64,000 bases of DNA from the NCBI GenBank assembly GCA_036946405.1, contig JAQIJC010000001.1:3175501-3239500 (forward strand), in the 5' to 3' direction. Source of the DNA: Sphingomonas phyllosphaerae (GTDB taxonomy: Bacteria; Pseudomonadota; Alphaproteobacteria; Sphingomonadales; Sphingomonadaceae). The position numbers and the translations under genes were made by a program. A model generated the notes under the pieces. The model was not told the DNA's origin. It worked only from the letters and a program-made list of their open reading frames with translations, and searched no databases. Below are positions 9,815 through 19,126 of the stretch, piece after piece. The number at the start of each line of letters is the position of its first letter. Within the stretch, counting starts at the first letter, position 1.

Positions 9815-12800
9815 ATGCCCCGGAACGGCAAAGGCCCGCGGCCCGTTCGTGCGGCCTATGGACGCTTCCCGCTGATGCCTGCCGTCGCTCCGGCCGCCCC
9901 GCTTTCCGTCGCCGAACAGGCCGCGATGCTCGCCGAACTGCTGGTAAAGCAGAACCTCATCGTCGCGCTTGCCGACGACGTCCGCGCCGCCGCGGTGGCG
10001 CAGGCGCTGGAGGCGGCGATGCCAGCCGCGGCGGTGCTGTTCTGTCCCGGCAGCGACGCCCTGCCCGGCGAGGACGCGCCCCCCTCGCCCGCCAACGTCG
10101 GGCAGCGCGTCTCTGCATTGCGTCGCGCACGCCGGCTTGGCGCGGAGAAGCGGCCGCCGCGAATCGCGCTCGTCACCACCGGCGAAGCGTTGGCGCGCGC
10201 CTATCCCGCACCGCCCGCGTTCGACTCGGTGCCGCCGACGATCAGGCATGGCGCGGCGCTCGACCTCGTAGCGCTGTTCGCCGAACTCGAGGAGCTCGGC
10301 TATGTCAGTGACGAACGCGTCGACGAACCCGGCGAAGTCGCGTTGCGTGGGCAGGTGCTCGATGTCTTCCCGGCCGATGCGGCGCTGCCACTGCGCATCG
10401 AGGTCGCCGATGGCAAGGTGGTCGCGCTGCGCTGCTACGATCCCGCTGACCAGCGCTCGATCGATGATGTCGCCGAGCGCGAACTCGGCCGCGTCGCCGA
10501 ACCCGCGCCCGGCGATGACCGCACCACCCTGCTCGACCATCTGCCTGGCGCAACCGTCGTTATCGACGATGCCGCCGACGACCGCCGCCGCCGCTTCCTG
10601 ACGCTCGTCGCCGACGCGACCCGCCGCGCGCCCAAGCGCGCCGCGCGCGACGTGATCGATGACGCCACATGGCAGAAGGCGCTCGCCTCGCGCGCTCGCC
10701 AGACGCTGGCGCGTGAGGGCGAGCCGCCGCCGCGGTTCGCCGAGCATAAGGCCCCGTTGCGCGCCTTCGCCAAACTGGCCAAGGAGGCGCGCGCGGCGGG
10801 TGAGCGCGTCGTGCTGCTCGGCAGCGCGCGCGACCTGCGGTTCCTGCGTGCGCGGGTCGCCAAGGCGCTTGGGGAGGAACCTGCTGCGGTCGATGCCTGG
10901 GCCAGGGTCGGCAAGGCAAAGCGCGGCGCGTTGCTGACGCTCGAATGGGCCGCCGACCGCGGCTTTCGGCGCAAGGGCGTGCTCGCGATTGCCGCCGCCG
11001 ACCTGCTCGGGAGCCGCGCCGAGCGCGAGCAACTCGCCGGCGCGCCGAGCGATGCCGGCCTGCTCGACTTCGGCGAAATCCGGATCGGAGACGTCGTCGT
11101 CCACGAGGATCACGGGATCGGCGTCGTCGCCGGACTGGAGCAACTGCCTGACGAGGGGGGCGACGCGATCAAGCTGACCTATGCGCAGGACGGGGTGCGG
11201 CTGGTGCCGGTCGGTGAAGCCGATCGCATCTGGCGGTACGGCGCGGAGGCGGATGCGGTGACGCTCGACCGGCTCGACGGCTCGAGCTGGCAGAAGCGGC
11301 GCGGCGAGATCGACGCCGCGATCGCGCAGAGTGCGCGCGACCTGACCGCGCTCGCCGAAGAGCGCGCCGCGCGCGATGCCCCTGTGCTCGACCCCGATCC
11401 CGCCGCCTATGAGCGGTTCGCGGCCGGCTTCGCCTTTACCGAGACCGCCGACCAGGCAAAGGCGATCGCCGCGGTGCGCACAGATCTTGCCGCCGGACGC
11501 CCGATGGACCGGCTGGTGATCGGCGATGTCGGCTATGGCAAGACCGAGGTCGCGCTACGCGCCGCCGCGCTCGCGGTACTGGCCGGCAAGCAGGTTGCGA
11601 TCGCCGCGCCGACCACCGTGCTTGCGCGCCAGCATCTCGACACCTTCACCACGCGCTTTGAGGGTAGCGGCACCGCGGTCGCCGGCCTGTCGCGGCTGTC
11701 GAGCGCCGCCGAGAAGAAGCGCGTCAGGGCCGGGCTGGCGGACGGCTCGATCCAGATCGTCGTCGGGACCGGCGCGGTCGCGGGCAAGGGCGTGACCTAT
11801 AAGGATCTTGCGCTGGTCGTCATCGACGAGGAGCAGCGGTTCGGCGCGGCCGACAAGGACAAGCTGCGCGGTCTGTCGGCCGGCCACGTCTTGACGCTGT
11901 CGGCGACGCCGATCCCGCGCACGCTGCAATCGGCGCTGGTCGGGCTGCAGCAATTGTCGATCATCGCCACCCCGCCAGCGCGCCGACAGCCGATCCGCAC
12001 CGCCGTGGGCAGCTTCAACCCCGAGACGCTGCGCGCCGCGCTGCTGCGCGAGAAAAGCCGCGGCGGGCAGAGTTTCGTGGTCGTGCCGCGGATCGCGGAC
12101 ATGGCGCCGCTCGCCGAACAGCTCGCCACGCTCGTCCCAGATCTCGAGGTGATCGAGGCGCATGGCAAATTACCCGCCGACGATCTCGACGCGGCGATGG
12201 TGCGATTCGGGCGTGGCGAAGGCGACGTGCTGCTCGCGACCAACATCATCGAGGCCGGGCTCGACGTGCCGCGCGCCAATACGATGGTGATCGCGCATGC
12301 CGACCGTTTTGGGCTGTCGCAGCTCCACCAGCTGCGCGGGCGCGTCGGGCGTGGCAGCCGGCGCGGGCAAGTGCTGCTGTTCACCGATCCCGACCACGCA
12401 ATTGCGCCGCGCACGCTCAAGCGGCTGCGGACGCTGGAGGCGTTCGACCGGCTCGGCGCCGGCTTCGCGATCAGCGCGCGCGACCTCGACATGCGCGGTG
12501 CCGGCGACCTGCTCGGCGAGACGCAGGCCGGGCATATGAAGTTGATCGGGATCGATCTTTATCAGCAGTTGCTCGAAGGCGCGCTGCGTCGTGCACGCGG
12601 CGAGGAGGTCGAGCGCTGGACCCCGGAACTGCACCTCGGGATCGAGGGGCGGTTGCCTGAGACGTGGATCCCCGACGAGGAATTGCGCGTGACGACCTAT
12701 GCGCGGCTGGCGCGGATTACCGAGGCGGCGGCGCTTGATGCGCTCGAAGACGAGCTTGAGGACCGATTCGGGGCGCTGCCCGACGTGGCGCGTACCTTGC

Positions 12801-13027
12801 TGACGACCGCGCGGCTGCGGGTGGATGCGCGGGCGGCGGGGATCGCCAAGGTCAGCGCGGGGCCGGCGGCGGTGGCGCTGGAGCCGCATAACGGCACCGC
12901 GATCGATGCGGCGGCGTTCGGGCTGGAACAAAAGGAGCGGCGTTTCCTGCTGCGCGAGCGGATTGACGATCCGTTCGCCCGACTGGAGCGCGCCGGCGAG
13001 CTGGTGCGCGAGATGGCCGAGGCGTGA
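9815..13027 (+). CDS. mfd: Mfd-like transcription-repair coupling translocase (divergent)
   Basis: Mfd displaces stalled RNA polymerase and recruits UvrA. This protein has the family order: an N-terminal UvrB-like part, an RNA polymerase-interaction segment (GDVVVHEDHGIGVV, ~residue 427), then a RecG-like motor. The motor has Walker A GDVGYGKTE (~residues 569-577), the DEEQRFG box (~residue 670), TATPIPRT-like TLSATPIPRTLQ, and QLRGRVGRG. The C-terminal domain is present. At 1070 aa it is about 80 aa shorter than typical Mfd, and the polymerase-interaction region departs from consensus. It could be the organism's only Mfd or a paralogue. The start could also be the Met at 9875. Confidence 0.82.
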   Translation: MPRNGKGPRPVRAAYGRFPLMPAVAPAAPLSVAEQAAMLAELLVKQNLIVALADDVRAAAVAQALEAAMPAAAVLFCPGSDALPGEDAPPSPANVGQRVSALRRARRLGAEKRPPRIALVTTGEALARAYPAPPAFDSVPPTIRHGAALDLVALFAELEELGYVSDERVDEPGEVALRGQVLDVFPADAALPLRIEVADGKVVALRCYDPADQRSIDDVAERELGRVAEPAPGDDRTTLLDHLPGATVVIDDAADDRRRRFLTLVADATRRAPKRAARDVIDDATWQKALASRARQTLAREGEPPPRFAEHKAPLRAFAKLAKEARAAGERVVLLGSARDLRFLRARVAKALGEEPAAVDAWARVGKAKRGALLTLEWAADRGFRRKGVLAIAAADLLGSRAEREQLAGAPSDAGLLDFGEIRIGDVVVHEDHGIGVVAGLEQLPDEGGDAIKLTYAQDGVRLVPVGEADRIWRYGAEADAVTLDRLDGSSWQKRRGEIDAAIAQSARDLTALAEERAARDAPVLDPDPAAYERFAAGFAFTETADQAKAIAAVRTDLAAGRPMDRLVIGDVGYGKTEVALRAAALAVLAGKQVAIAAPTTVLARQHLDTFTTRFEGSGTAVAGLSRLSSAAEKKRVRAGLADGSIQIVVGTGAVAGKGVTYKDLALVVIDEEQRFGAADKDKLRGLSAGHVLTLSATPIPRTLQSALVGLQQLSIIATPPARRQPIRTAVGSFNPETLRAALLREKSRGGQSFVVVPRIADMAPLAEQLATLVPDLEVIEAHGKLPADDLDAAMVRFGRGEGDVLLATNIIEAGLDVPRANTMVIAHADRFGLSQLHQLRGRVGRGSRRGQVLLFTDPDHAIAPRTLKRLRTLEAFDRLGAGFAISARDLDMRGAGDLLGETQAGHMKLIGIDLYQQLLEGALRRARGEEVERWTPELHLGIEGRLPETWIPDEELRVTTYARLARITEAAALDALEDELEDRFGALPDVARTLLTTARLRVDARAAGIAKVSAGPAAVALEPHNGTAIDAAAFGLEQKERRFLLRERIDDPFARLERAGELVREMAEA

Positions 13028-13157
13028 GCGCGCCGATGTTGGCGAAGGTTGCGCAGAACGGCGGGTTGAAGCGCGCGCTGTGGCGCTGGCTTTAGCGCAG
13101 GCGCTTTGATGGTAGCTTTTGTTGGGCCGTGTAGGACAGCGATTCTCAAACGGCTTT

Positions 13158-13251
13158 CGTCATTCCCGCGCAGGCGGGAATCCAGACGCGCAGGTCGTCG
13201 CAGGAGGCGCAACGTCAGAGTTTCTGGATTCCCGCCTTCGCGGGAATGACG
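13158..13251. repeat. family B paired palindromic repeat, copy 1
   Basis: Inverted arms 13158-13186 and 13223-13251 (CGTCATTCCCGCGC... and ...CGCGGGAATGACG). Each arm contains its own GGGAA/TTCCC hairpin. It is closely related to 18291-18385, including the ~36-bp centre. It fills most of the 261-bp gap between the convergent mfd-like and fadL genes. Confidence 0.88.
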
Positions 13252-13288
13252 GGACGGGGAGGAAGCGAGCCCCCCCCCTTTACAATCC

Positions 13289-14590
13289 TCAGAAGCGCAC
13301 GCGGCCGCCGAGCGACAGCACCACGGCGCGGGCGTCCTCCAGCCGGCCGTTGACGAGGATCGGCGTCTGCACCGCCGTGCCGGCATAGGCCGCCGTGGTG
13401 CGGTCGATCGTCGTGTCGGCGAAGTCGACGTAGTTCGCGGCGGCATCCAGTGAGAAATGCGGGGTCACGTCGAACGACGCGCCCAGCGCGTAATTCCAGC
13501 GGTTCGCATCGGGCACGCGCGCGTCGCGCTCGCCGTCGCGGGTCGGGGTCAGCGTGCGCTGCGCACCGCCGCGCAGCGTCAGGCGGGGCGACACGGCATA
13601 GTCGACGCCTGCGGCATAGCTCCAGATGCTGCGGTAGTTCTCGGGCAGCGCGGCGTTGAGCGGCGCGCCAAGCCGGATCGCATCGAACTTCTCCCAGGTC
13701 GAGCGGATCGTCTGCGCGTTGAGCGTCAGCCGGTCGGTGGCGCGGAAGCGGCCGCCGACCATGATCTGCGCGGGCGTGTAGAAGCTCGCCTCGACGTCGT
13801 TCACCGTGCGGTTCTGCCCGGCGAGCGGCCCGAGCAGCCCGCTGACGGTCAGGTCACCCTTAAGATTGTGCTTGATCGCCGACTTGTAGCTGACGCCGAC
13901 CGTCGCCCAGTCGTTGTGCATCTGGAAGCCGGCGGTCCAGCCCACGTCCCAGCCGCCGCCGGCCAGCTTCTGACTACCGTCGGCAAGCGAGGCCGACAGG
14001 TTGGGCAGTGCGTTCGTCAGGCTGGCTTCGGTATGTTCGATGTTGGCGGCCCCGCCGACGCGCAACCAGTCGGTGACCGCAACCGCGACGGACGGCTGGA
14101 TGTCGAACGTGCGCAGATAGGTGCGGTCGGCGCTGTAACGAGCCCAGCTGTTGTTGTCATAGTCGGTCGTGAAACTGTACGGCGAGGTCACCGCGAGCCC
14201 GACCGCCAACCGGTCTCCGAGCGGCACCGCCACCGCACCGGAGGGCAGCACGCCCTTGTTGATCGGGTCGCTCGACGACGACGCGCCGCCGACCGGCGCG
14301 AAGGTGCCGCCGGGGCGGCGGATCACGGTGCCATTGTCGACCACGTCACCCTTGGGAAGGATCACCGAGGCGCTGACGGTCGCCTCCGCGCGCTCGATCC
14401 CGGCGATCGCCGCCGGGTTCCACCACAAGGACGCCGCGCCGGTGTCGGCGGCTTCGCCCGAGAAGGCGCGGCCGGCGCCACGCGCCGCCTGCTCCTGAAG
14501 GTAGAAGGCCTGCGCGTGCGCGACGCCGGCGAGCGCGGACGAACCGGCGAGCACGGCCAGCGAGGCGATGATGCGGTGACGGGTGTTCAT
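13289..14590 (-). CDS. fadL: OmpP1/FadL-family outer-membrane transporter
   Basis: Outer-membrane beta-barrel for uptake of long-chain fatty acids or other hydrophobic compounds. A signal peptide ends around GVAHAQA. The mature N-terminus (FYLQEQAARGAGRAFSGEAA) and the SLWWNPAAIA motif are FadL hallmarks, and the chain ends in GGRVRF with a terminal Phe typical of outer-membrane barrels. I took the ATG at 14590 (433 aa) because GAGGATCGCC precedes it; an ATG 12 nt upstream is the alternative. It is the third gene after the thiolase and the bifunctional dehydrogenase on the same strand, which supports a beta-oxidation role. Confidence 0.92.
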   Translation of the reverse strand: MNTRHRIIASLAVLAGSSALAGVAHAQAFYLQEQAARGAGRAFSGEAADTGAASLWWNPAAIAGIERAEATVSASVILPKGDVVDNGTVIRRPGGTFAPVGGASSSSDPINKGVLPSGAVAVPLGDRLAVGLAVTSPYSFTTDYDNNSWARYSADRTYLRTFDIQPSVAVAVTDWLRVGGAANIEHTEASLTNALPNLSASLADGSQKLAGGGWDVGWTAGFQMHNDWATVGVSYKSAIKHNLKGDLTVSGLLGPLAGQNRTVNDVEASFYTPAQIMVGGRFRATDRLTLNAQTIRSTWEKFDAIRLGAPLNAALPENYRSIWSYAAGVDYAVSPRLTLRGGAQRTLTPTRDGERDARVPDANRWNYALGASFDVTPHFSLDAAANYVDFADTTIDRTTAAYAGTAVQTPILVNGRLEDARAVVLSLGGRVRF

Positions 14591-14663
14591 GGCGATCCTC
14601 ATGTCTTTTTGTGTCTGGGCCCGGTGTTCCTGCGTCCTGTTCCATTGAACGCAGGATTAACCC

Positions 14664-14690
14664 TCTCCCCCGCCCGGGCCGACGGGGGAG
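14664..14690 (-). terminator. GC-rich hairpin between beta-oxidation genes and fadL
   Basis: An 8-bp stem (CTCCCCCG / CGGGGGAG) lying 7 nt after the stop of the bifunctional enzyme gene. There is no U-tract. It could attenuate read-through into fadL or stabilise the upstream message. Confidence 0.4.
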
Positions 14691-14697
14691 GATTGCG

Positions 14698-17055
14698 TCA
14701 ATTGCGCAACGGTTTGCCGGTCATCAACATGCTTTCGACGCGGGCATGGGTCCGCTCGTCGTGCGCGCTTTCCATGAAGGCCTCGCGCTCCAGATCGAGC
14801 AATTGCTGCTCGGTGACGGTGTCGACCAGATCGGCCTCGCCGCCGGTCAGCACGTTGGCGAGCCGCCCGGCGACGACCTCGTCATAGGCGGTGGCGACGC
14901 CCTTGCGACGAAAATCGGCGACGGCGCCCGCCAGCCCAGTGCGCCCGCTGGCACCCGGCAGGCGGAAGGTCGGCGGCTCGGGCGGCGTGTAGCCGTCGAC
15001 CAGCGCCAGTGCCTTCGCCTTGGCATCCGCCAACAACCGATCGCGGTTCATCGTGACGCCGTCGGAGGGACGCAGGAACGCCATCTCCTTTGCCTGCGCC
15101 GCCGAACGCGATACCTGCGCGGTCGAGATCAGCTCGAACGCCTTCATGACGGCCGGCATCGGCCCGCGCGGCATGCCCTTCGATTTGGTGAGCCGGTCGA
15201 GCAATTCGCCATGCCCGCCCCAGCCCGGCACCAGCCCGACCCCGGCCTCGACCAGCCCGATATAGCTTTCGGCATGCGCCTGCACCGCGTCGGAGTGGAG
15301 CAGCACCTCGCACCCGCCGCCCAGCGCCATGCCCGCGGGCGCGCTGACCACCGGGAAGGGCGCGTATTTCAGCGCCTTGAACGCCTGCTGCCCGCCGACG
15401 ATCAGCTTTTCAATCTCGCCCCATGCCCCGGCTTTCACCGCGAAGAGCGCGAGCCCGAGGTTCGCCCCAGCCGAGAAGTTGCTGCCCTCGTTATAGATCA
15501 CCAGCGCCTTGAACCGCTCCTGCACGAGCGGGATCGCCTGCTGGATCAGGCTGGCGACCTCGCCGTCGAGCGCATTCATCTTCGCGGTGAATTCGAGGCA
15601 CAGCACACCGTCGCCGACGTCCCACAGCGCGGCGGATGCGCTTTTCGCCACCGGCTGCGCGCGGCGCTTGATGTCCTCGAGCAGCACCACGCCTTCGGCA
15701 CGCGGCACGTCGTGATAGACACCGTCGCTGCCGAGATATTGCCGCACCCCGCCCTCGACGCGGTAGAACGGGCGGTCGCCGGCGGTGTCGAGGATCGCGG
15801 GCACGGCGCGGCCCGCGGCGCGGAGACGCTCGGCAAGCTTGCCCGGCCCCAGCCGGTCGATCAGCTCGAACGGGCCGAACTTCCAGTTATAGCCGAGCTT
15901 CATCGCGTCATCGATCGCGACGACGTCGTCGGCGGCCTCGCCGACCAGCATCGCGGCATAGCTCAGCACGTTGCCGAGGATCGTCCACGCATAATCGCCG
16001 ACCTTGCCGGGGACGGTGACGAGCGCGGCGAGGTCCTTCTCGGCGGCGGCGGGCAGCGCCTCGGGCTTGGCCTCGGGGCGGTATTCGCCCGAGGTGAGGT
16101 CGATCGCCAGCTTGATGCGCTTGCCACCAGTGCCCTTGTCGAGCCGGTAGAAGCCGCCCTTGCCCTTGCGGCCGGTGAAGCCCTCGGCGATCATCCGGTC
16201 GACCAGCGGCAGCGGGCGGACGGTGGCGAAATAGGGATCGCCCTGCGGCAGCGTGTCCGACAGGCTCTTGGCGAGCAGCGGCATCAGGTCGACCCCGACG
16301 AGGTCGATCAGCGCGAAGATGCCGGTCTTGGGCACGCCCATCGGGCGCCCGCCGATCTGGTCGGCTTCCTCGACGGTCAGCCCCTGGTCGATCGCGGCAT
16401 TGACCGCGACCGCCAGCCAATAGGTGCCGATGCGGTTGGCGATGAAGCCCGGCGTGTCCTTGGCGCGGACGATCCGCTTGCCCATGAAGCGGTCGACGAA
16501 CTCCTCGACCTTGCCCGCGGTGCCGGCATCGGTCTCGGTGCCGCGGACGATCTCGACCAGCCGCATGTAGCGTGGCGGGTTGAAGAAGTGCGTGATGAGG
16601 AAGTCGCGGCGGAACTGCTCGCTGCGCCCCTCGACCAGCCGTTCGAGCGGGATCGTCGAGGTGTTCGACGACACCGCGGCGCCGGGACGCTTCAACTGTT
16701 CCAGCTTGGCGTAGAGCGATTGCTTGATGTCGAGCCGCTCGACGATCGCCTCGACGATCCAGTCGCATTCGGCGACGCGCTCCAGATGGTCGTCGATGTT
16801 GCCGGTTTCGACCAGCTTCGCTGCCGCTTGCGACATGAAGGGGGCGGGCTCGGTCTTGAGCATCTTCGCGACCGCGCCCTTGGCGACCGCGTCGCGGTCG
16901 TCGCCCTGCTTGGCAGGAATGTCGAGCAGCAGCACCGGCACGCCGGCATTGGCGACCTGCGCGGCGATCCCTGCCCCCATCACGCCCGCGCCGATCACGC
17001 AGACCTTTTTGATCGACTCGGGCGTGACGCCCTCCGGCTTGATCCCGTCGCTCAT
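14698..17055 (-). CDS. 3-hydroxyacyl-CoA dehydrogenase / enoyl-CoA hydratase
   Basis: A 785-aa bifunctional beta-oxidation enzyme that hydrates 2-enoyl-CoA and oxidises 3-hydroxyacyl-CoA with NAD+. The dehydrogenase comes first: the Rossmann motif VIGAGVMGAGIA is at ~residue 16, and FLITHFFNPPRYM and DTPGFIANRIG follow. The crotonase domain is C-terminal (SAGANLGLA, APAGMALGGGCEVLL, GLVEAGVGLVPGWGG). This order matches FadN-type proteins rather than E. coli FadB, where the hydratase is N-terminal. The ATG at 17055 overlaps the thiolase stop (TGATG), so the two are coupled. Confidence 0.94.
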   Translation of the reverse strand: MSDGIKPEGVTPESIKKVCVIGAGVMGAGIAAQVANAGVPVLLLDIPAKQGDDRDAVAKGAVAKMLKTEPAPFMSQAAAKLVETGNIDDHLERVAECDWIVEAIVERLDIKQSLYAKLEQLKRPGAAVSSNTSTIPLERLVEGRSEQFRRDFLITHFFNPPRYMRLVEIVRGTETDAGTAGKVEEFVDRFMGKRIVRAKDTPGFIANRIGTYWLAVAVNAAIDQGLTVEEADQIGGRPMGVPKTGIFALIDLVGVDLMPLLAKSLSDTLPQGDPYFATVRPLPLVDRMIAEGFTGRKGKGGFYRLDKGTGGKRIKLAIDLTSGEYRPEAKPEALPAAAEKDLAALVTVPGKVGDYAWTILGNVLSYAAMLVGEAADDVVAIDDAMKLGYNWKFGPFELIDRLGPGKLAERLRAAGRAVPAILDTAGDRPFYRVEGGVRQYLGSDGVYHDVPRAEGVVLLEDIKRRAQPVAKSASAALWDVGDGVLCLEFTAKMNALDGEVASLIQQAIPLVQERFKALVIYNEGSNFSAGANLGLALFAVKAGAWGEIEKLIVGGQQAFKALKYAPFPVVSAPAGMALGGGCEVLLHSDAVQAHAESYIGLVEAGVGLVPGWGGHGELLDRLTKSKGMPRGPMPAVMKAFELISTAQVSRSAAQAKEMAFLRPSDGVTMNRDRLLADAKAKALALVDGYTPPEPPTFRLPGASGRTGLAGAVADFRRKGVATAYDEVVAGRLANVLTGGEADLVDTVTEQQLLDLEREAFMESAHDERTHARVESMLMTGKPLRN

Positions 17056-18191
17056 CACACGCGCTCCAGCACGGTGGCGATGCCCTGCCCGCCGCCGATG
17101 CACTGCGTGGCGAGCGCGTAGCGCTTGCCCTCGCGCGCGAGCAAAGCGGCGGCCTTGCCGACGATCCGCGCGCCGGTCGCGCCGAGCGGGTGGCCGATCG
17201 CGATCGCGCCGCCGTCGAGGTTGATCGTCTCTTCCTTCAGCCCGAGGTCGCGGATGCAGGCGATCGCCTGGCTCGCGAACGCCTCGTTGATCTCGACGAT
17301 GTCAAGGTCGTTCGACGAGATGCCGGCGCGCTCCAGCGCCTTCTTCGACGCGCCGATCGGGCCGAGCCCCATCGTCTCGGGATCGCAGCCCGAGACGCTG
17401 ATCGCCTTGATCTTCGCGAGGATCGGCAGGTTGTGCTGTTTGGCGAACGCTTCCGAGGTGACGAGCACCGCGCTCGCGCCATCGGTGAGCGGCGAGGAGG
17501 TGCCGGCGGTCACCGAACCTTCTGCCGAGAAGGCCGGCTTGAGCCCGGCAAGCGCCTCGGCGGTGGTGTCGGGGCGGAGCGTACCGTCCTGATCGACCGC
17601 GCCGGCCTTGGTCTTGATCGCGACGATCTCGTCGGACAGGCGGCCGTCCTCGCGCGCGGCGGCGGCCTTCTGCTGGCTCTTGACCGCGAAGGCTTCCTGC
17701 TCGGTGCGGGTGATCTGGTACTTCTGCGCGACGTTCTCGGCGGTCTGCCCCATGCCCATGTACGCGCCGGCGCTCTTGGCGGCGAGTTCCGGATTGGGGA
17801 GCGGGTTGTAGCCGCCCATCGGCACGCGGCTCATCGATTCCAGCCCGGCGCAGATATACGCCTCGCCCGCCCCGACCGCGATCTGCCCCATCGCGATGTG
17901 GATCGCGCTCATCGACGAGCCGCAGAAGCGATTGACGGTCATCCCGCCGACCGACAGCGGCAGATCGGCGAGCAGGCCGATCATGCGCGCGACGTTCAGC
18001 CCCTGCTCGCCCTCGGGGAAGGCGCAGCCGAGCACGATATCCTCGATCAACGACGCGTCGACGCCGGTCTTCTCGATCAGGCCGCGGATCGTCTGCGCGG
18101 CGAGGTCGTCGGGCCGGACCCGCGCCAGCGCGCCCTTGCCCGCCAAATGGAACGGCGACCGGGCATAGCCGGCAATCACGACGTCGGTCAT
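17055..18191 (-). CDS. acetyl-CoA C-acyltransferase (thiolase)
   Basis: A 378-aa degradative thiolase cleaving 3-ketoacyl-CoA to acetyl-CoA and a shortened acyl-CoA. The nucleophilic Cys90 lies in NRFCGSSMSAIHIA. The catalytic His is in IAIGHPLGATGAR and the second Cys in TQCIGGGQG, at the usual places. It is first in the thiolase / dehydrogenase-hydratase / FadL gene group. A candidate operator sits ~35-50 nt upstream of the start. Symbols fadA, fadI or fadJ-type naming varies in this group, so none is given. Confidence 0.94.
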   Translation of the reverse strand: MTDVVIAGYARSPFHLAGKGALARVRPDDLAAQTIRGLIEKTGVDASLIEDIVLGCAFPEGEQGLNVARMIGLLADLPLSVGGMTVNRFCGSSMSAIHIAMGQIAVGAGEAYICAGLESMSRVPMGGYNPLPNPELAAKSAGAYMGMGQTAENVAQKYQITRTEQEAFAVKSQQKAAAAREDGRLSDEIVAIKTKAGAVDQDGTLRPDTTAEALAGLKPAFSAEGSVTAGTSSPLTDGASAVLVTSEAFAKQHNLPILAKIKAISVSGCDPETMGLGPIGASKKALERAGISSNDLDIVEINEAFASQAIACIRDLGLKEETINLDGGAIAIGHPLGATGARIVGKAAALLAREGKRYALATQCIGGGQGIATVLERV

Positions 18192-18225
18192 CGGTAACCC
18201 TCTCGATGCGATATGTTGCCTACCG

Positions 18226-18241
18226 TTTACGTCAACGTCAG
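18226..18241. promoter_or_regulatory. candidate operator upstream of thiolase gene
   Basis: TTTACGTCAACGTCAG is an imperfect inverted repeat built on ACGT..ACGT, 35 nt before the thiolase start. It resembles sites described for MerR-family LiuR regulators of acyl-CoA catabolism in Proteobacteria. The assignment rests on resemblance only; no such regulator is in the window. Confidence 0.35.
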
Positions 18242-18290
18242 TGTAGGCTCAAGGGGGTTTTGGTGGGAGATCGTCGCAGCTACCAACCAC

Positions 18291-18385
18291 CGTCATTCCC
18301 GCACAGGCGGGAATCCAGACGCGCAGGTCCGTGAATAGAGGCGAGAGGTCAGAGGTTCTGGATTCCCGCCTTCGCGGGAATGACG
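18291..18385. repeat. family B paired palindromic repeat, copy 2
   Basis: Arms 18291-18319 and 18357-18385 match those of 13158-13251 almost exactly, and the centre is also clearly related (CGCGCAGGTC... then ...GTCAGAG). It lies between the divergently placed thiolase promoter and the 3' end of the porin-like gene. Confidence 0.88.
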
Positions 18386-18393
18386 AAGGGTCC

Positions 18394-19119
18394 TCAAATC
18401 CCCAGCGAGATCCGCGCCGCCAGCCGGTCGCCTGCATGTTCGCGCACCGCGAAGCGCGACGGGTCGGGCTGATCGCGGATGTCGGTGCCGGTATATTCCA
18501 GCGCCACGGTCAGCGGCCCGGTGATATGCTGCACGCCCAGCGACCAGTCGTGATAGGTCCCGTCCGGGCGCAGCCGCGCCGCGCGGGTCGCGTCGTCGAT
18601 GCTGCCCGACGAACGCCCGGCGCTGGCGGTCACGGTCCATGGCGTCGCCGGGATACCGACCCGCCCGCGCACGCCGAGATAGAGATTGTCGCCGCCGATC
18701 GCGCTCTGCGACGGGGCGTAGCGGGCCTCGACCCCGGCCTGCGCCGGACCAAGCGAGTAATTGAGCCCCGCGCCCAGCTCGCCATAATCCATCCGCCCGC
18801 GCGCGCCGGTGAAGAAATGCCCGGTCGCGAACGCATCGAGGCGGAAGCCGGCAAGGTCGCGTGAATAGCCGAGCGTCGGCTCGATCACGCCGTCCGCGCC
18901 GTCATGGCGCGCGTCGCCGCGTGTCGCGAGCACGCGCGCGCCGAGGTCGAACCCGGCGGGCAGGTCGATGCGCGCATAGGCTGACGGTGCGGCCTTGCCG
19001 TCGCTCCAGCTGATCCCGCGGCGGCGCTCGTCGGTGGCGAGTTCGACGCCGGCCTGCACCTGCGCCGCGGCGGGGAGTGCCGCCACGCCCGAGAGCATGG
19101 CGGCGATCACGTAACGCAT
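18394..19119 (-). CDS. TorF-family putative porin
   Basis: A 241-aa outer-membrane protein. A signal peptide (MRYVIAAMLSGVAALPAAAQ) is followed by alternating beta-strand sequence such as AGVELATDERRRGISWSDGK and LEYTGTDIRD. That pattern matches the gcw_chp/TorF porin family. The frame is open further upstream, but the ATG at 19119 gives a clean signal peptide. It sits 7 nt downstream of another exported protein gene on the same strand, so the two are probably cotranscribed. Substrate is unknown. Confidence 0.8.
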   Translation of the reverse strand: MRYVIAAMLSGVAALPAAAQVQAGVELATDERRRGISWSDGKAAPSAYARIDLPAGFDLGARVLATRGDARHDGADGVIEPTLGYSRDLAGFRLDAFATGHFFTGARGRMDYGELGAGLNYSLGPAQAGVEARYAPSQSAIGGDNLYLGVRGRVGIPATPWTVTASAGRSSGSIDDATRAARLRPDGTYHDWSLGVQHITGPLTVALEYTGTDIRDQPDPSRFAVREHAGDRLAARISLGI

Positions 19120-19126
19120 CCGCACC

